A program made the translations under genes and the position numbers. DNA of 64,000 nt from Clostridiales bacterium (GTDB lineage Bacteria > Bacillota > Clostridia > Oscillospirales > Oscillospiraceae): contig JAJUHC010000005.1 of NCBI GenBank assembly GCA_029268065.1, forward strand, positions 33,558 to 97,557, written 5' to 3'. The stretch's first letter is position 1; each line of letters begins with the position of its first letter. Positions 8,509 to 17,793 of this stretch are shown here, piece after piece. Below the pieces are notes generated by a model. It did no database searches. It was not told the origin of the DNA and saw only the letters and a list, made by a program, of their open reading frames with translations.

Positions 8509-9924
8509 TCAGCAGAAGCAATCCCTGTCAAAAAAGGACGTGAAGGCCTTGTGCGCCATGTAAACATCCAGCTTTGATACGACCTCAAAGGGCGAATGCA
8601 TGGAAAGGAGCGGAACCCCTATGTCTACGGTATCAATATTCAGATTCGAGATGAATCTTCCGAGTGTTTTTCCCCCGCCCACATCTACTTTGCCCGCTTC
8701 ACCGGGCTGCCAGGACACCTTGTTTTCATCAAATATCCTGCGGAGCATCGCCAAAAATTCGGCAGACGCGTCCCCGGTTTCCGCCTTTCCGCGAAGTCCG
8801 CGATACTTTGTGATCGCAACGCCGCGATTTAAGTACGTAGAGTTGCTTACGCTTCCGACTTCGGGGAAGATGGGGTCAAACGCCGTTATTACGTCAGCCG
8901 AAATGCAAAGCGATTTTTTAAGGCACTGACGAACCGGGCATTTCGCGTTTTCGCAAAGATCTGAAACGAAATCCTTAACAAACGAGGACTGCGCCCCGGT
9001 GCAGCCATCTGAGCCCACCTCTTCCTTGTCCGCCAGAACGGCGACCGCGGTATACTTAGGCAGCTTTGCAGAGAATAAGGCCGTCAGAGTCGGGAACGCG
9101 CAGACACGGTCGTCGTTTCCATACGCTCCGATCATCCCCCTGTCCAGCCCCAGGTCCCGGGCGGGGTATGCAGGTACCGCTTCAAGCTCCGCCGATACGA
9201 AATCGGCCTCGGTAATTCCGTACCTTTCGTACAGGATTTTCAGGACGTTCAGCTTTACCGAATCGGAACCCGCTCCCTTTATATGGTTTATTCCAGTCAG
9301 TATATCGAGTTCTTCGCCCTTTATGACTTCTGAAGCCTCACGCTTCATCTGAAGAACCGATAAATGCGGAGGCAAATCGGTCACGCATAAAACAGGGTCG
9401 GCCGGGTCTTCGCCGATTGTGACATTTATGGTCGTGCCATCCTTCAATATAACGACCCCGTGCAGCGCAAGCGGTACCGCGGCCCACTGGTACTTTTTGA
9501 TCCCGCCGTAATAGTGCGTATCCAAATACGCAAGCCCATTATTCTCGTAGAGCGGATTTGGTTTTAAATCAAGACGCGGCGAGTCCGAATGCGCGACAAC
9601 CATTGAAACGCCCTCAGACAGGCTCTCGGTGCCGATCACCGCCAAAATCACGGCTTTTCCCCGGTTGTTCAGGTAGACTCTGTCTCCCGCTTTAAGCTCC
9701 ATATCGGGTTCGTAGGGTATGAAGCCGTTATCTGCGGCAAGGCGTATCGCTTCCTCAACCGTTTCCCTTTCGGTTTTTGCACTGTTCAAAAAGCTCTTGT
9801 AAGGTTCGCAGTAGTCGTATGCTTTACGCATCTCGTCTTCGCTCAGCGTCTCCGACAGTTCGTCCTTGCGGCGCATAAGTCTGGACTTGAGTTCCTCGTT
9901 GTCTGTATAATCAATTTGGTTCAT
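8509..9924 (-). CDS. M18-family aminopeptidase
   Basis: 471 aa cytoplasmic zinc aminopeptidase of the M18 (aspartyl aminopeptidase-like) family. Metal and catalytic regions are recognisable: VAHSDSPRLDLKPNP, HYYGG, DKEEVGSDGCTGAQSSF and a C-terminal MHSPFEV. ATG 9924 follows GGAGG. It sits between the PLP enzyme and lplA in the operon led by the peptide-type importer, so trimming imported peptides to release amino acids such as glycine is a natural role. Substrate preference cannot be read from the sequence. Confidence 0.93.
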   Translation of the reverse strand: MNQIDYTDNEELKSRLMRRKDELSETLSEDEMRKAYDYCEPYKSFLNSAKTERETVEEAIRLAADNGFIPYEPDMELKAGDRVYLNNRGKAVILAVIGTESLSEGVSMVVAHSDSPRLDLKPNPLYENNGLAYLDTHYYGGIKKYQWAAVPLALHGVVILKDGTTINVTIGEDPADPVLCVTDLPPHLSVLQMKREASEVIKGEELDILTGINHIKGAGSDSVKLNVLKILYERYGITEADFVSAELEAVPAYPARDLGLDRGMIGAYGNDDRVCAFPTLTALFSAKLPKYTAVAVLADKEEVGSDGCTGAQSSFVKDFVSDLCENAKCPVRQCLKKSLCISADVITAFDPIFPEVGSVSNSTYLNRGVAITKYRGLRGKAETGDASAEFLAMLRRIFDENKVSWQPGEAGKVDVGGGKTLGRFISNLNIDTVDIGVPLLSMHSPFEVVSKLDVYMAHKAFTSFFDRDCFC

Positions 9925-9943
9925 ATTCCGCCTCCGATAAAAT

Positions 9944-11059
9944 TTATATGTTAAGCTGTCTGTTGCGGGCTGTGACTTCCCATTTTTCGAATACCCTTTT
10001 GTCTTTGACCGATAGCGCGAAGGGATAAAGAGCGGTGGTCGGACAGATATGCGTCGGTATTACATAAAGAACCGATCCCACTTCAGGGGTCTTGTCCTCC
10101 TCACCGTCACGCATTTTGAAGGTCCAGTGCTCTTCGCAATGAAAAAGCGGCTCCGCGCTTTCAAAACCGAGGATTACGCCTCTCGCCCCCTGCGGGTCGG
10201 CTGCTATCGCCTTGTAGCCGAGGTCAAGAGTGAAAAGCCCGGCCCTGGTGCGGCTTACGACCCTGCTTAGTATGGCGGCGCCCGGCTCAAAGTCCAGGTC
10301 CTTGAACAGGCTGTAATAACCCCAATCGGTTACGAACGCTGTGCCCGGAGACAAAAATACATCGTCGTATTTTGCGTAGCAGGGCAGCGACGGCGTGCTG
10401 CCGAAAATGATTGCTTCAAAGCGGCAACCCCCGTTTATCAGGGCGCTTCGCACTTCAAAAACAGCCTTGACCGGCCCATCCACATTTTCCTGACGCTCCT
10501 TGACATCAGATTGCTTATAATTCCCGCTGAAGCAATGCAGCCCGAGCGGTTCGAGCCCCTTAAGTTCCGCGCATTTTATGTAGAGCGTTTCGGCGTCCTT
10601 TATTTCGGTGCCGGTTCGGTTCATTCCTATGTTTACGTCAATTAACAGGCGTGTTTTAAGCCCCCGTTCTTCACTTGCGCGGCTTAGGATCGAAAGCTGC
10701 TCAAAATTGTCGCCCAAAGCCCAGAATCTTGATGCGGGATACGCCTCATTAAGCTCAATAAAACGTCTTATGTTAGGCCCGACAAGAGGGTAAGCGATGA
10801 GTATGTCTTCCGCTCCGCACAAAGCCGCCATTTCCGCCTCGGCGATTGTCGCACACTTAAAACGCGTTATGCCGAGCATAATCTGGCGCTTTACGATGTC
10901 GGCCATTTTATGCGTTTTCACGTGCGGCCAGAGCCGCTCCGCCCCTCCCGCCATTTTGATTACCTTTTTTGTGTTTTCTTCAATAATATCCGAATAGTAG
11001 ATAAGAGACGGCGACGGTACGTTTTCCGCTCCGCTTATCATATAATTTTCAATATCCAT
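9944..11059 (-). CDS. PLP-dependent D-threonine aldolase / D-serine dehydratase-like enzyme (alanine-racemase fold)
   Basis: 371 aa from ATG 11059, 8 nt behind GGTGG. A GTG four codons upstream overlaps that ribosome site and is less likely. N-terminal alanine-racemase-type barrel with the PLP-lysine region (HVKTHKMADIV) and FKCATIAEAEMAALCGAEDI. The C-terminal D-serine-dehydratase-like domain has the metal-binding His and Cys (PTHICPTTALY). Family members cleave D-threonine and other beta-hydroxy-D-amino acids to glycine plus aldehyde, or dehydrate D-serine. The glycine-riboswitch context favours a glycine-producing aldolase; this is inference. It follows the creatininase-like gene by about 50 nt. 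Confidence 0.85.
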   Translation of the reverse strand: MDIENYMISGAENVPSPSLIYYSDIIEENTKKVIKMAGGAERLWPHVKTHKMADIVKRQIMLGITRFKCATIAEAEMAALCGAEDILIAYPLVGPNIRRFIELNEAYPASRFWALGDNFEQLSILSRASEERGLKTRLLIDVNIGMNRTGTEIKDAETLYIKCAELKGLEPLGLHCFSGNYKQSDVKERQENVDGPVKAVFEVRSALINGGCRFEAIIFGSTPSLPCYAKYDDVFLSPGTAFVTDWGYYSLFKDLDFEPGAAILSRVVSRTRAGLFTLDLGYKAIAADPQGARGVILGFESAEPLFHCEEHWTFKMRDGEEDKTPEVGSVLYVIPTHICPTTALYPFALSVKDKRVFEKWEVTARNRQLNI

Positions 11060-11112
11060 TTTACATTCCACCTTTTCGCGGGTTACTGAATCTGTTTCGC
11101 GGAGGCAGACTC

Positions 11113-11859
11113 TCAGCCCCTGTATTCCTTGAAAGCTTCAAGAAACGCCACAATATCATCTGCCATGGCGTTAATGATTTTCTCGCCCTTTTCGGATGTG
11201 GCGAGCGTACTGTTCCCGTTAATCCCGTGCGGCGTCGTCATTTTTCTCGGAAGGTAGACCTTCTGAACTCCGTTTGACACGGTACCGCGGACGCTCGGGA
11301 GATACTCTTCGACCGCCTTGCTCATGTCCACGAGCTTTTCGTTGATATACAGCATGCAGGAGGTTTCGCTCTCGTCGCCGTGTCCCCCCTGCTTTTGGCT
11401 GCAAACCTCAAGCTCGGCTTCCTTGCCGACTCCGGATACGTTTGTAAGCGCGACATGTACGCCGTAATCGGTCAGCATTTTCAGGCACAGTATCTGCATG
11501 GGTATGCGGGTAGAAACTCCGCCGTCAAGAAGCAGGAACTTCTTGACGCCGAATCTGACAAACGAGAGAAGGATGTCCTTAATATACTCAATAACATGTT
11601 CGGCTTCAATTGATACGCTGCCCGCATAATCTACAAAGGCCGGAAAATAGGAATATGGAACAGTTGGGAGGCAAAGCGCGGGAAAGCGCTCTACAACCAG
11701 CGAAGCCACCTTATTCGTCACATAAAGGTCTGTGCCCATCGGCAGATGGTCCCCATGCTCCTTGGAACCCCCGCCAATCGGAAGAATGACTATCGTTTCT
11801 TCATTGATAAGCTTTTTTGCCTCGGGATAGGTTATATCAGAAATGTAAGCGCCCTTCAT
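11113..11859 (-). CDS. creatininase-family protein
   Basis: 248 aa from ATG 11859, 6 nt after GGGGG; a TTG two codons upstream is a weaker choice. The family consists of metal-dependent amidohydrolases (creatininase, mycofactocin MftE, FAPy deformylase, amidases). Metal-binding motifs are intact: GGSKEHGDHLPMGTDLYV near residue 28 and HGDESETSCML near 160. Placed directly after the importer ATPase, it probably acts on the imported compound. Creatinine hydrolysis followed by creatine to sarcosine to glycine would fit a glycine switch, but no creatinase or sarcosine enzyme is seen here, so the substrate is open. Confidence 0.88.
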   Translation of the reverse strand: MKGAYISDITYPEAKKLINEETIVILPIGGGSKEHGDHLPMGTDLYVTNKVASLVVERFPALCLPTVPYSYFPAFVDYAGSVSIEAEHVIEYIKDILLSFVRFGVKKFLLLDGGVSTRIPMQILCLKMLTDYGVHVALTNVSGVGKEAELEVCSQKQGGHGDESETSCMLYINEKLVDMSKAVEEYLPSVRGTVSNGVQKVYLPRKMTTPHGINGNSTLATSEKGEKIINAMADDIVAFLEAFKEYRG

Positions 11860-11879
11860 ATTCAACCCCCATTTAGAAG

Positions 11880-12842
11880 TTATTTATTGATCAGATGGCA
11901 GGCAGCAAAATGATCCTTTTCAATTTCCCGCAGCTCGGGCGAGATGTTTGAGCAAATTTCGGCCGCGTATTTACACCTTGTCCTGAATTTGCATCCCGAA
12001 GGCGAATTCACCGGGCTTGGAACCTCGCCCTCGAGCTTAATTCGCGAGGCGCCGCTCGACCTGTCCGAATCGACGCTCAGTATCGAGGAAAAAAGCGCCT
12101 GTGTGTAAGGGTGGAAGGGATTTCTGAAAATCTCTTCGGCAGGCGCGGACTCTACGATTCCGCCGAGATACATAACGCCTATTCTGTCGGAAATATGCCT
12201 TACGACAGAGAGGTCATGCGATATAAACAGGTATGAAAGGCCCATCTCCTGCTGGAGCTTAATAAGAAGATTGATAATCTGAGCCTGTATTGATACGTCA
12301 AGGGAAGCTATGGGCTCGTCGCAGACGATGAAATCCGGCTCAAGCGCCAGCGCTCTCGCTATTCCGACGCGCTGCCTCTGCCCGCCGGAAAGCTCATGCG
12401 GAAACCGCGAAGCGAAGTCTGCGCGGAGGCCTGTCTTTCTGAGTATTTCCTCCGCCTTATTCTGTCTTTCAGAAGCAGAGAGATCAAAATGGACTTTCAT
12501 TCCTTCCTGAATTATGCTGCCGATAGTCATGCGCGGATCGAGGCATGAATACGGATCCTGAAATATCATCTGCGCTTTCTTTCCAAACAGCTTTTTTTCC
12601 CGCTTTGAGAAGGTGGAAATATCGGTTCCGTTATAATAGACCTCGCCCGAAGTAGGAGTATACACTCCAAGCAGAGTCCTGCCGCAGGTTGTTTTTCCGC
12701 AGCCCGATTCTCCGACAAGGCTGAAGGTCTCGCCCTGCCTTATGTCGAAAGAGACGTTGTCGACAGCCCTCAAAACACCTCTTCCGGCGGGGAAATACTT
12801 GCACAAATTCTTCACTGACAGCAGGGGCATATTATCTGGCAC
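11880..12842 (-). CDS. dipeptide/oligopeptide ABC transporter ATP-binding protein (DppF/OppF type)
   Basis: 320 aa from GTG 12842, 6 nt behind GGAGGGG. TTG 12857 lies at the ribosome site and ATG 12830 is too far from it. Walker A (GESGCGKTTCGRTL), signature (LSGGQRQRVGIARAL), Walker B (DFIVCDEPIASLD) and the oligopeptide-transporter C-terminal extension with its Cys-rich motif (CKFRTRCKYAAEIC, possible Fe-S site) are present. It overlaps the end of the DppD-like gene by 11 nt, showing translational coupling. Second of two ATPases of the importer. Confidence 0.95.
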   Translation of the reverse strand: MPDNMPLLSVKNLCKYFPAGRGVLRAVDNVSFDIRQGETFSLVGESGCGKTTCGRTLLGVYTPTSGEVYYNGTDISTFSKREKKLFGKKAQMIFQDPYSCLDPRMTIGSIIQEGMKVHFDLSASERQNKAEEILRKTGLRADFASRFPHELSGGQRQRVGIARALALEPDFIVCDEPIASLDVSIQAQIINLLIKLQQEMGLSYLFISHDLSVVRHISDRIGVMYLGGIVESAPAEEIFRNPFHPYTQALFSSILSVDSDRSSGASRIKLEGEVPSPVNSPSGCKFRTRCKYAAEICSNISPELREIEKDHFAACHLINK

Positions 12843-13860
12843 GGGCTTCCCCTCCAATCTTAAGCGGGTTGTCCACGCGCGGCGCCTTTTCGTGCGTCAG
12901 CCAGCAGGCGATTCCGTGAGTCTCTGTCATATACTTCTCTTCCGGCCTTCTCTTCTTGCAAATGGGCATGCAGTATTCACATCGTGGCGAAAAGGGGCAG
13001 TGTTCCAGAGGCAGCAGCAAATCCGGGGGCGTGCCGCGTATGGAGTACAGCTCCCCCTTATGCCCCTGGTGCCGTCCGGGTATGGATTTCAGAAGCGCCC
13101 AGGTATACGGGTGTTTAGGGTCAGAAAAGATTTCTTCCTTTTTTCCGCGCTCCACGATGCTTCCCGCATACATGACCTGTATGCGGTCGGCGAAATTGGC
13201 GACCACGCCGAAGTCATGCGTAACCAGTATTACCGACATCCCGAATTGCTTTTGCAAATCAGACAAAAGCTCCAGTATCTGCGCCTGGACGGTGACATCC
13301 AGCGCCGTGGTGGGTTCGTCGGCTATAAGGATCTTGGGGTTGCAGGCGATAGCCATTGCTATCATTACCCTCTGCCGCAACCCGCCGGAAAGCTGATGGG
13401 GGTACTGGTTCATACGTTCGGCGGCGTCGGGCACGTTTACCAGTTCAAGTAATTTTTTCGCTTGACTCAAGGATTCGCCCTTGCCGGTCTTTTTGTGAAT
13501 CAGGATATTCTCCGCGATTTGCTTCCCGATAACCATCGTCGGATTGAGAGAGGTCATCGAATCCTGGAAAATCATGCTTATGCCGTTTCCGCGGATCTCG
13601 CCTATTTCCTTCCTGCTCATCCGGACAATGTTTTTGCCCTCAAAGAGGATTTCGGAGCCTTCGCTGACTATGCCTCCGCTCCTGTCATGGAGGCGCAATA
13701 TAGCCTTTGAGGTCACCGTTTTGCCGCAGCCGGACTCCCCGACGATAGCAAGGTTCTCGCCCTCGTGAAGCTCAAAGCTGACGTCCCTTACAGCCTTAAC
13801 CTCACCGTGCATCGTCCTGAAGGACACGCTTAGGTTTTTGACATCCAATAGTACGGCCAT
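12832..13860 (-). CDS. dipeptide/oligopeptide ABC transporter ATP-binding protein (DppD/OppD type)
   Basis: 342 aa from ATG 13860, 7 nt after GGAGGT. The longer frame to 13926 overlaps the permease gene and is rejected. Walker A (GESGCGKTVTSKAIL), signature (LSGGLRQRVMIAMAI), Walker B (ILIADEPTTALD) and the C-terminal Cys cluster (CPFSPRCEYCMPIC) of this family are visible. It pairs with the DppF-like ATPase to power the importer. The gene starts 5 nt after the DppC-like stop. Confidence 0.95.
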   Translation of the reverse strand: MAVLLDVKNLSVSFRTMHGEVKAVRDVSFELHEGENLAIVGESGCGKTVTSKAILRLHDRSGGIVSEGSEILFEGKNIVRMSRKEIGEIRGNGISMIFQDSMTSLNPTMVIGKQIAENILIHKKTGKGESLSQAKKLLELVNVPDAAERMNQYPHQLSGGLRQRVMIAMAIACNPKILIADEPTTALDVTVQAQILELLSDLQKQFGMSVILVTHDFGVVANFADRIQVMYAGSIVERGKKEEIFSDPKHPYTWALLKSIPGRHQGHKGELYSIRGTPPDLLLPLEHCPFSPRCEYCMPICKKRRPEEKYMTETHGIACWLTHEKAPRVDNPLKIGGEARAR

Positions 13861-13865
13861 ATTTC

Positions 13866-14789
13866 CTACCTCCAGAGCTTCGGGTCGAGCGCGTCGCGCA
13901 GGCCGTCGCCCAAAAGAGTAAAGCAAAGCATCGTCAGCGCTATCATCAATGTCGGGAAAAAAATCTGGTACGGATAGAACAGAACAGTGCTTGAGGCCGC
14001 CGCCGCGAGGGCGCCCCAGCTCGTATTGGGCGATTGCACCCCGAGTCCCACATAGCTCAAAAATGCTTCACCGAATATAAAGCCCGGTATCCTGAACGTA
14101 AAGTTGACAATAATCACACTGAGGCTGTTCGGAATTAGATGCTTTAAGACTATCGTAAGGGGCGGCACCCTCATAATCCTTGCAGCCATGACATATTCCT
14201 CGCGGCTGATCTGAAGCATCTGCGAGCGCACAAGCTGGGCGGTCGAGCACCAACCCGTTATCGTCATTGCAAGGAGCAGCGTGGGTATGCTCCTGCTGTT
14301 TAAGACAATAGAAATCATAATGACGACCAACATGTGCGGGACACTTTTAAGTATCTCCACAATTCTCATCATGACGGTGTCGACCCTGCCGCCGAAATAC
14401 GCAGCAATGCCGCCGTAAAGGCTTCCAAGCACGACTACGATTACCGCGCCGAGAAAGCCGATAAGCAGGGACACGCGCCCGCCAACGCAAACTCTGGTGA
14501 AAATGTCGCGCCCGAGCTGATCCGTACCGAACCAGTGCGCCGCGCTGGGCCATTTGTTGCGAGTCGTCAGCGCCGCTATGTCCATCTTATAGCCGCTAAT
14601 CATGGGGCCGATTATCGTCATGGCGATGATTAAACCAAGCAGAATGGAGGAGACGAGCGCCACTTTATTCTTTTTGAATCTTAACCAGCCGTTTTGCCAA
14701 TAGTTTATGGGGGCGCGCCCTATTGCCTCGCCGCTTTCCTCTTCGCAGCCGATGATTCGGAAATCATCTGAATAAAACTCATTTTCCAT
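13866..14789 (-). CDS. dipeptide/oligopeptide ABC transporter permease (DppC/OppC type)
   Basis: 307 aa with the N-terminal extension and first membrane helix (LVSSILLGLIIAMTIIG) typical of DppC, then the binding-protein-dependent permease domain with the EAA loop (EYVMAARIMRVPPLTIVLKH). GGAGGGG precedes ATG 14789, which overlaps the DppB-like stop (TAATG). Forms the channel with the DppB-like subunit. Confidence 0.95.
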   Translation of the reverse strand: MENEFYSDDFRIIGCEEESGEAIGRAPINYWQNGWLRFKKNKVALVSSILLGLIIAMTIIGPMISGYKMDIAALTTRNKWPSAAHWFGTDQLGRDIFTRVCVGGRVSLLIGFLGAVIVVVLGSLYGGIAAYFGGRVDTVMMRIVEILKSVPHMLVVIMISIVLNSRSIPTLLLAMTITGWCSTAQLVRSQMLQISREEYVMAARIMRVPPLTIVLKHLIPNSLSVIIVNFTFRIPGFIFGEAFLSYVGLGVQSPNTSWGALAAAASSTVLFYPYQIFFPTLMIALTMLCFTLLGDGLRDALDPKLWR

Positions 14790-15733
14790 TACGCTTTGCC
14801 CCTCCCCTTATTGTCCGCAAGCCTTATGCGGGGATCGACAGCCGAAATGAGGATATCCGCGAGAAGGACAGTGAGTATGTAGAAGCTTGTAATAACAACA
14901 TTGATGCCCAATACCATAGAATAGTCGCGGTCATTGATGGCGCTTATCAAATATCTGCCGAGACCCGGAATGGAAAAAACCGTTTCTATGATAAACGAGC
15001 CCGCGACGATGCCGGAGATGCTCGTTACAAGCATTGTTAAGCAGGGTATAAATGCGTTTCTGAGTATATGGCGGGTAATAATTCTGAAGTTGCTCGCTCC
15101 TTTTGCCTCCGCCGTGAGAATATAGTCCTGACCTATAACATCAAGGACACTTGAGCGCATGTAGCGGGCGTAGGTCGCAAGCGGGTCAACCAGCATACAG
15201 ATAACGGGCAGCACAAGATACTCCGCCCCTCCCCATCCCGTTGTAGGGAAAATCGGCCAGAAAACGGATAAAAAATACTGAACCAGCGTGGCTATTACGA
15301 AAACAGGCAGGGTCGTTCCTATGAGGGACAAAATCATAATTGTCCTGTCCTGCCATCTGTTGAGGTTCATCGCCGCGAAAATCCCGAGCACCACTCCGGC
15401 TATAAAGCCGATGGCAAGAGAAATTCCGCCGATTTGCGCGGATATCGGCGCGCAGGATTTTATTATCTCAGCTACGCTCCTTCCGGGATAGCGGAGAGAG
15501 TCGCCCAAATTTCCGCTGAAAAGCTGACCCATGAATTTGAAATACTGTATGTACAGCGGCTGGTCGAAACCGTATTTGGCCATATATACAACTCTGACAT
15601 CCTCCGGGACTTCAGACGCCATGGCGAGTATCGGATCGCCCGGAATCAAATGCACGAGAAAAAATGTGATTGTTATGACCACAAAGCATACAATTAACAT
15701 ATAGCCGATTCTTTTCAGACTGTATTTAAGCAT
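14789..15733 (-). CDS. dipeptide/oligopeptide ABC transporter permease (DppB/OppB type)
   Basis: 314 aa from ATG 15733 behind AAGGAG; the longer frame to 15784 has no ribosome site. N-terminal helix (RIGYMLIVCFVVITITFFLV), the LIPGDP motif of DppB proteins and the EAA loop (YILTAEAKGASNFRIITRHI) are present. It lies 72 nt after the binding-protein stop, with a weak hairpin in the gap that could lower distal expression. Confidence 0.95.
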   Translation of the reverse strand: MLKYSLKRIGYMLIVCFVVITITFFLVHLIPGDPILAMASEVPEDVRVVYMAKYGFDQPLYIQYFKFMGQLFSGNLGDSLRYPGRSVAEIIKSCAPISAQIGGISLAIGFIAGVVLGIFAAMNLNRWQDRTIMILSLIGTTLPVFVIATLVQYFLSVFWPIFPTTGWGGAEYLVLPVICMLVDPLATYARYMRSSVLDVIGQDYILTAEAKGASNFRIITRHILRNAFIPCLTMLVTSISGIVAGSFIIETVFSIPGLGRYLISAINDRDYSMVLGINVVITSFYILTVLLADILISAVDPRIRLADNKGRGKA

Positions 15734-15805
15734 ACTGAAATAATCTCCTTGCCGCGAAGTAAAGGGGGACCGACACAGAAGCACCGGTCACCCCAGTAAA
15801 ACAAA

Positions 15806-17473
15806 CTATCTGCCGGCTGTATAAACCGTCTTCATGCCTGTCGTATCAAAGGAATTGGTGGGCAGTCCCTGCACGTATTTATAGGAGAACAGCATCGTGC
15901 CTGCATAGACCACGGGCGCTATAACGGCTTCAGTTGCAACAAGCTGCTTTTCGGCCTGCGCGTACAGATTAAGTCTCTCTTTTGCGTCGAGGGCTTTGGT
16001 TGCCTTTTGCACCGTGGCGTCATATTCCGAGTTTTTCCACTGCGCCTGTCCGCCGCCGACCCAGCGGGTCATAAGGAACTGCGGCTCAATGTTTGCGCCC
16101 CAGGAGGTAAATCCAAACTGATACTTGCCCGTTTTTAAATAAGATGAGTGCGTGGCGTTGTCGTTGAAAACAAGGCTTACCTTCACGCCGAGCTTGGACT
16201 GCCACATCTGCTGATAAAATTCTCCCTGGGTTTTTGTAACCGCATTGGTACCGCCCATGTAGAAGCTGACTGTATGGGCGGAGGGATCGCTGTTCACTCC
16301 AAGCTCCTTTAGGCCCTCGATAAGCAGCGCCCTGGGATCGCTGTTTGCCTTTTTCAGTTCAAGCAGCGGTTCGGGTACGGCCTTGCGGAAGTTCTGGCTC
16401 CCAACGGAGGACGAGGCGGGGTTGAGCGCATAGGCCGGCAACGCCAAACCGTTGTTCAACGACTCCGCAACGCTCTCGCGGTCGATGGCCAGAGAAAACG
16501 CCTGCCTTACCTTCGCATTCTTAAAGAGAGCGTCCTGAGTATTGAAAACGACCATCTGCGTGCGGGCAAGATCGATAAAGGTGCCGTTCAAATTCGTGTT
16601 TGCCTTAAATTTCTTGACGTATTCGGAGTTTGTAAGGGTGACAAAGTCAACGGACTTGTTTTCGAGGGAAGCGTACTGCGCAGTTGTGTCGGTTATGATT
16701 TTATAGGTGAATTTCTGCAGCTTAACGTTTGAAGCGTCCCAATACTTATCGTTTTTTACAAAGTCAAGCTGTGTGTTATGCACCCAGCTTGTCAGCACAA
16801 ACGGGCCGCAGCACACCAACTTATCGGCGTCGGAGCCGAGCTTCGTGCCGAACTTTTCAACATAGTCCTGCCTCAGCGGGAAAAAGTCCACCGTCGTGAG
16901 AAGCGCGGGGTTCGGATAATCAAGAGTGATCTTCAAGGTCGATTCGTCCACGGCCTCGACCCCGAGAGGACCGGCCCCCTCCTTCTTAGTGAATATCGCC
17001 TGGAAGTTCTTAATGCAGAAGTAATCTGAAGCAAAGCTGAAGGTATTGGCGGGGTCGGCCTGCTGCTTGATTGCGTAGGCATAGTCCTGCGCAGTGACCT
17101 TTTTGCCGTCGCTCCAGCTGTTGTCGCGCAGCTTGAAGGTATAGGTAAGGCCGTCGGTCGAAATATCCCAGCTTTTTGCGCCCGCTGAAACCAGCTCTCC
17201 GTTTTGGATCCTCGTCAGAGGCTCAAGGATATTCCAAAGCACTGTTCTGTCAAGTATTCCCGTGAAGTGCACAACGTCGAGTATTGAAGGTTCGGAACTG
17301 TTTGTTCCGTTGAGCAATACGGCGTTTATATATTGCTGACTGTCCGCAGCCTTCGCTCCGGAGGAAGAGGGGGAGGACGCGGGTGCCGGACTGTTTGCCG
17401 GAGTCCCTCCGCAGCCTGCAAGAAGAGATACGAGAAGCGCCAAAGCCGTTGCTGTTGTTAAAAATTTCCTCAT
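15806..17473 (-). CDS. peptide/oligopeptide-type ABC transporter substrate-binding lipoprotein
   Basis: 555 aa, family 5 extracellular solute-binding protein. It has a lipoprotein signal (lipobox LLAGCGG, Cys about residue 21) and a Ser/Ala/Pro linker, then the two-lobe binding fold (region DGLTYTFKLRDNSWSDGKKV is characteristic). It would capture the ligand outside the cell for the DppBCDF-like channel. AAGGTGATG-type ribosome site before ATG 17473. First gene after the tandem glycine riboswitch, so the ligand is probably a glycine-yielding peptide or a small amide; family 5 proteins bind many non-peptide ligands too. Confidence 0.95.
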   Translation of the reverse strand: MRKFLTTATALALLVSLLAGCGGTPANSPAPASSPSSSGAKAADSQQYINAVLLNGTNSSEPSILDVVHFTGILDRTVLWNILEPLTRIQNGELVSAGAKSWDISTDGLTYTFKLRDNSWSDGKKVTAQDYAYAIKQQADPANTFSFASDYFCIKNFQAIFTKKEGAGPLGVEAVDESTLKITLDYPNPALLTTVDFFPLRQDYVEKFGTKLGSDADKLVCCGPFVLTSWVHNTQLDFVKNDKYWDASNVKLQKFTYKIITDTTAQYASLENKSVDFVTLTNSEYVKKFKANTNLNGTFIDLARTQMVVFNTQDALFKNAKVRQAFSLAIDRESVAESLNNGLALPAYALNPASSSVGSQNFRKAVPEPLLELKKANSDPRALLIEGLKELGVNSDPSAHTVSFYMGGTNAVTKTQGEFYQQMWQSKLGVKVSLVFNDNATHSSYLKTGKYQFGFTSWGANIEPQFLMTRWVGGGQAQWKNSEYDATVQKATKALDAKERLNLYAQAEKQLVATEAVIAPVVYAGTMLFSYKYVQGLPTNSFDTTGMKTVYTAGR

Positions 17474-17572
17474 TTACATCACCTTTCAGTTCGTTTATAT
17501 TAAATTTACAACTAGTATTTTCTTCGTATTGCGTCCCGGGTCTATGTTAAGTAAGTAAACTATCTTTTGAAT

Positions 17573-17608
17573 AAAAAAAACGCGCATTAACCGTCTTTGT
17601 TAACGCGC
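17573..17608 (-). terminator. intrinsic terminator of the glycine riboswitch (importer operon)
   Basis: 10-bp stem (17608-17599 with 17591-17582 on the minus strand, one G-U pair), 7-nt loop, then eight U residues (17580-17573). The A residues of the P1 3' strand of aptamer II (17613-17609) can extend this stem by pairing with the U-run, so ligand-stabilised P1 should weaken it. This predicts glycine-induced read-through. Confidence 0.85.
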
Positions 17609-17759
17609 CTTTGCTCTTAAAACCCGAAAGAATCCCCAAAACGGGTCGCTTTTTCGGTACATCATGGTTCCCCAAAGCTTCGTCCTAATCTGGTCCTTCT
17701 GCCTGAGAGTTTTTGCTTTCACCTTCGGCGCTACTGAACGCAGTAGTCTCTCCCAGATT
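17609..17759 (-). promoter_or_regulatory. tandem glycine riboswitch upstream of the peptide-type importer operon
   Basis: Aptamer I spans 17759-17687, closed by AATCTGG/CCAGATT and containing GCGCCGAAGG and ACTCTCAGGC, the conserved glycine aptamer blocks. Aptamer II spans about 17677-17609, closed by CTTTG/CAAAG, with ACCGAAAAAGC and TCTTTCGGG. A short linker joins them, as in other tandem glycine riboswitches. It sits between its own promoter and a terminator and leads the ten-gene operon 17473-6042. The class is known; this gene combination downstream is the unusual part. Confidence 0.93.
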
Positions 17760-17793
17760 ATTCATCCGAATATTCAGTTTTCGGTACGGGTCC

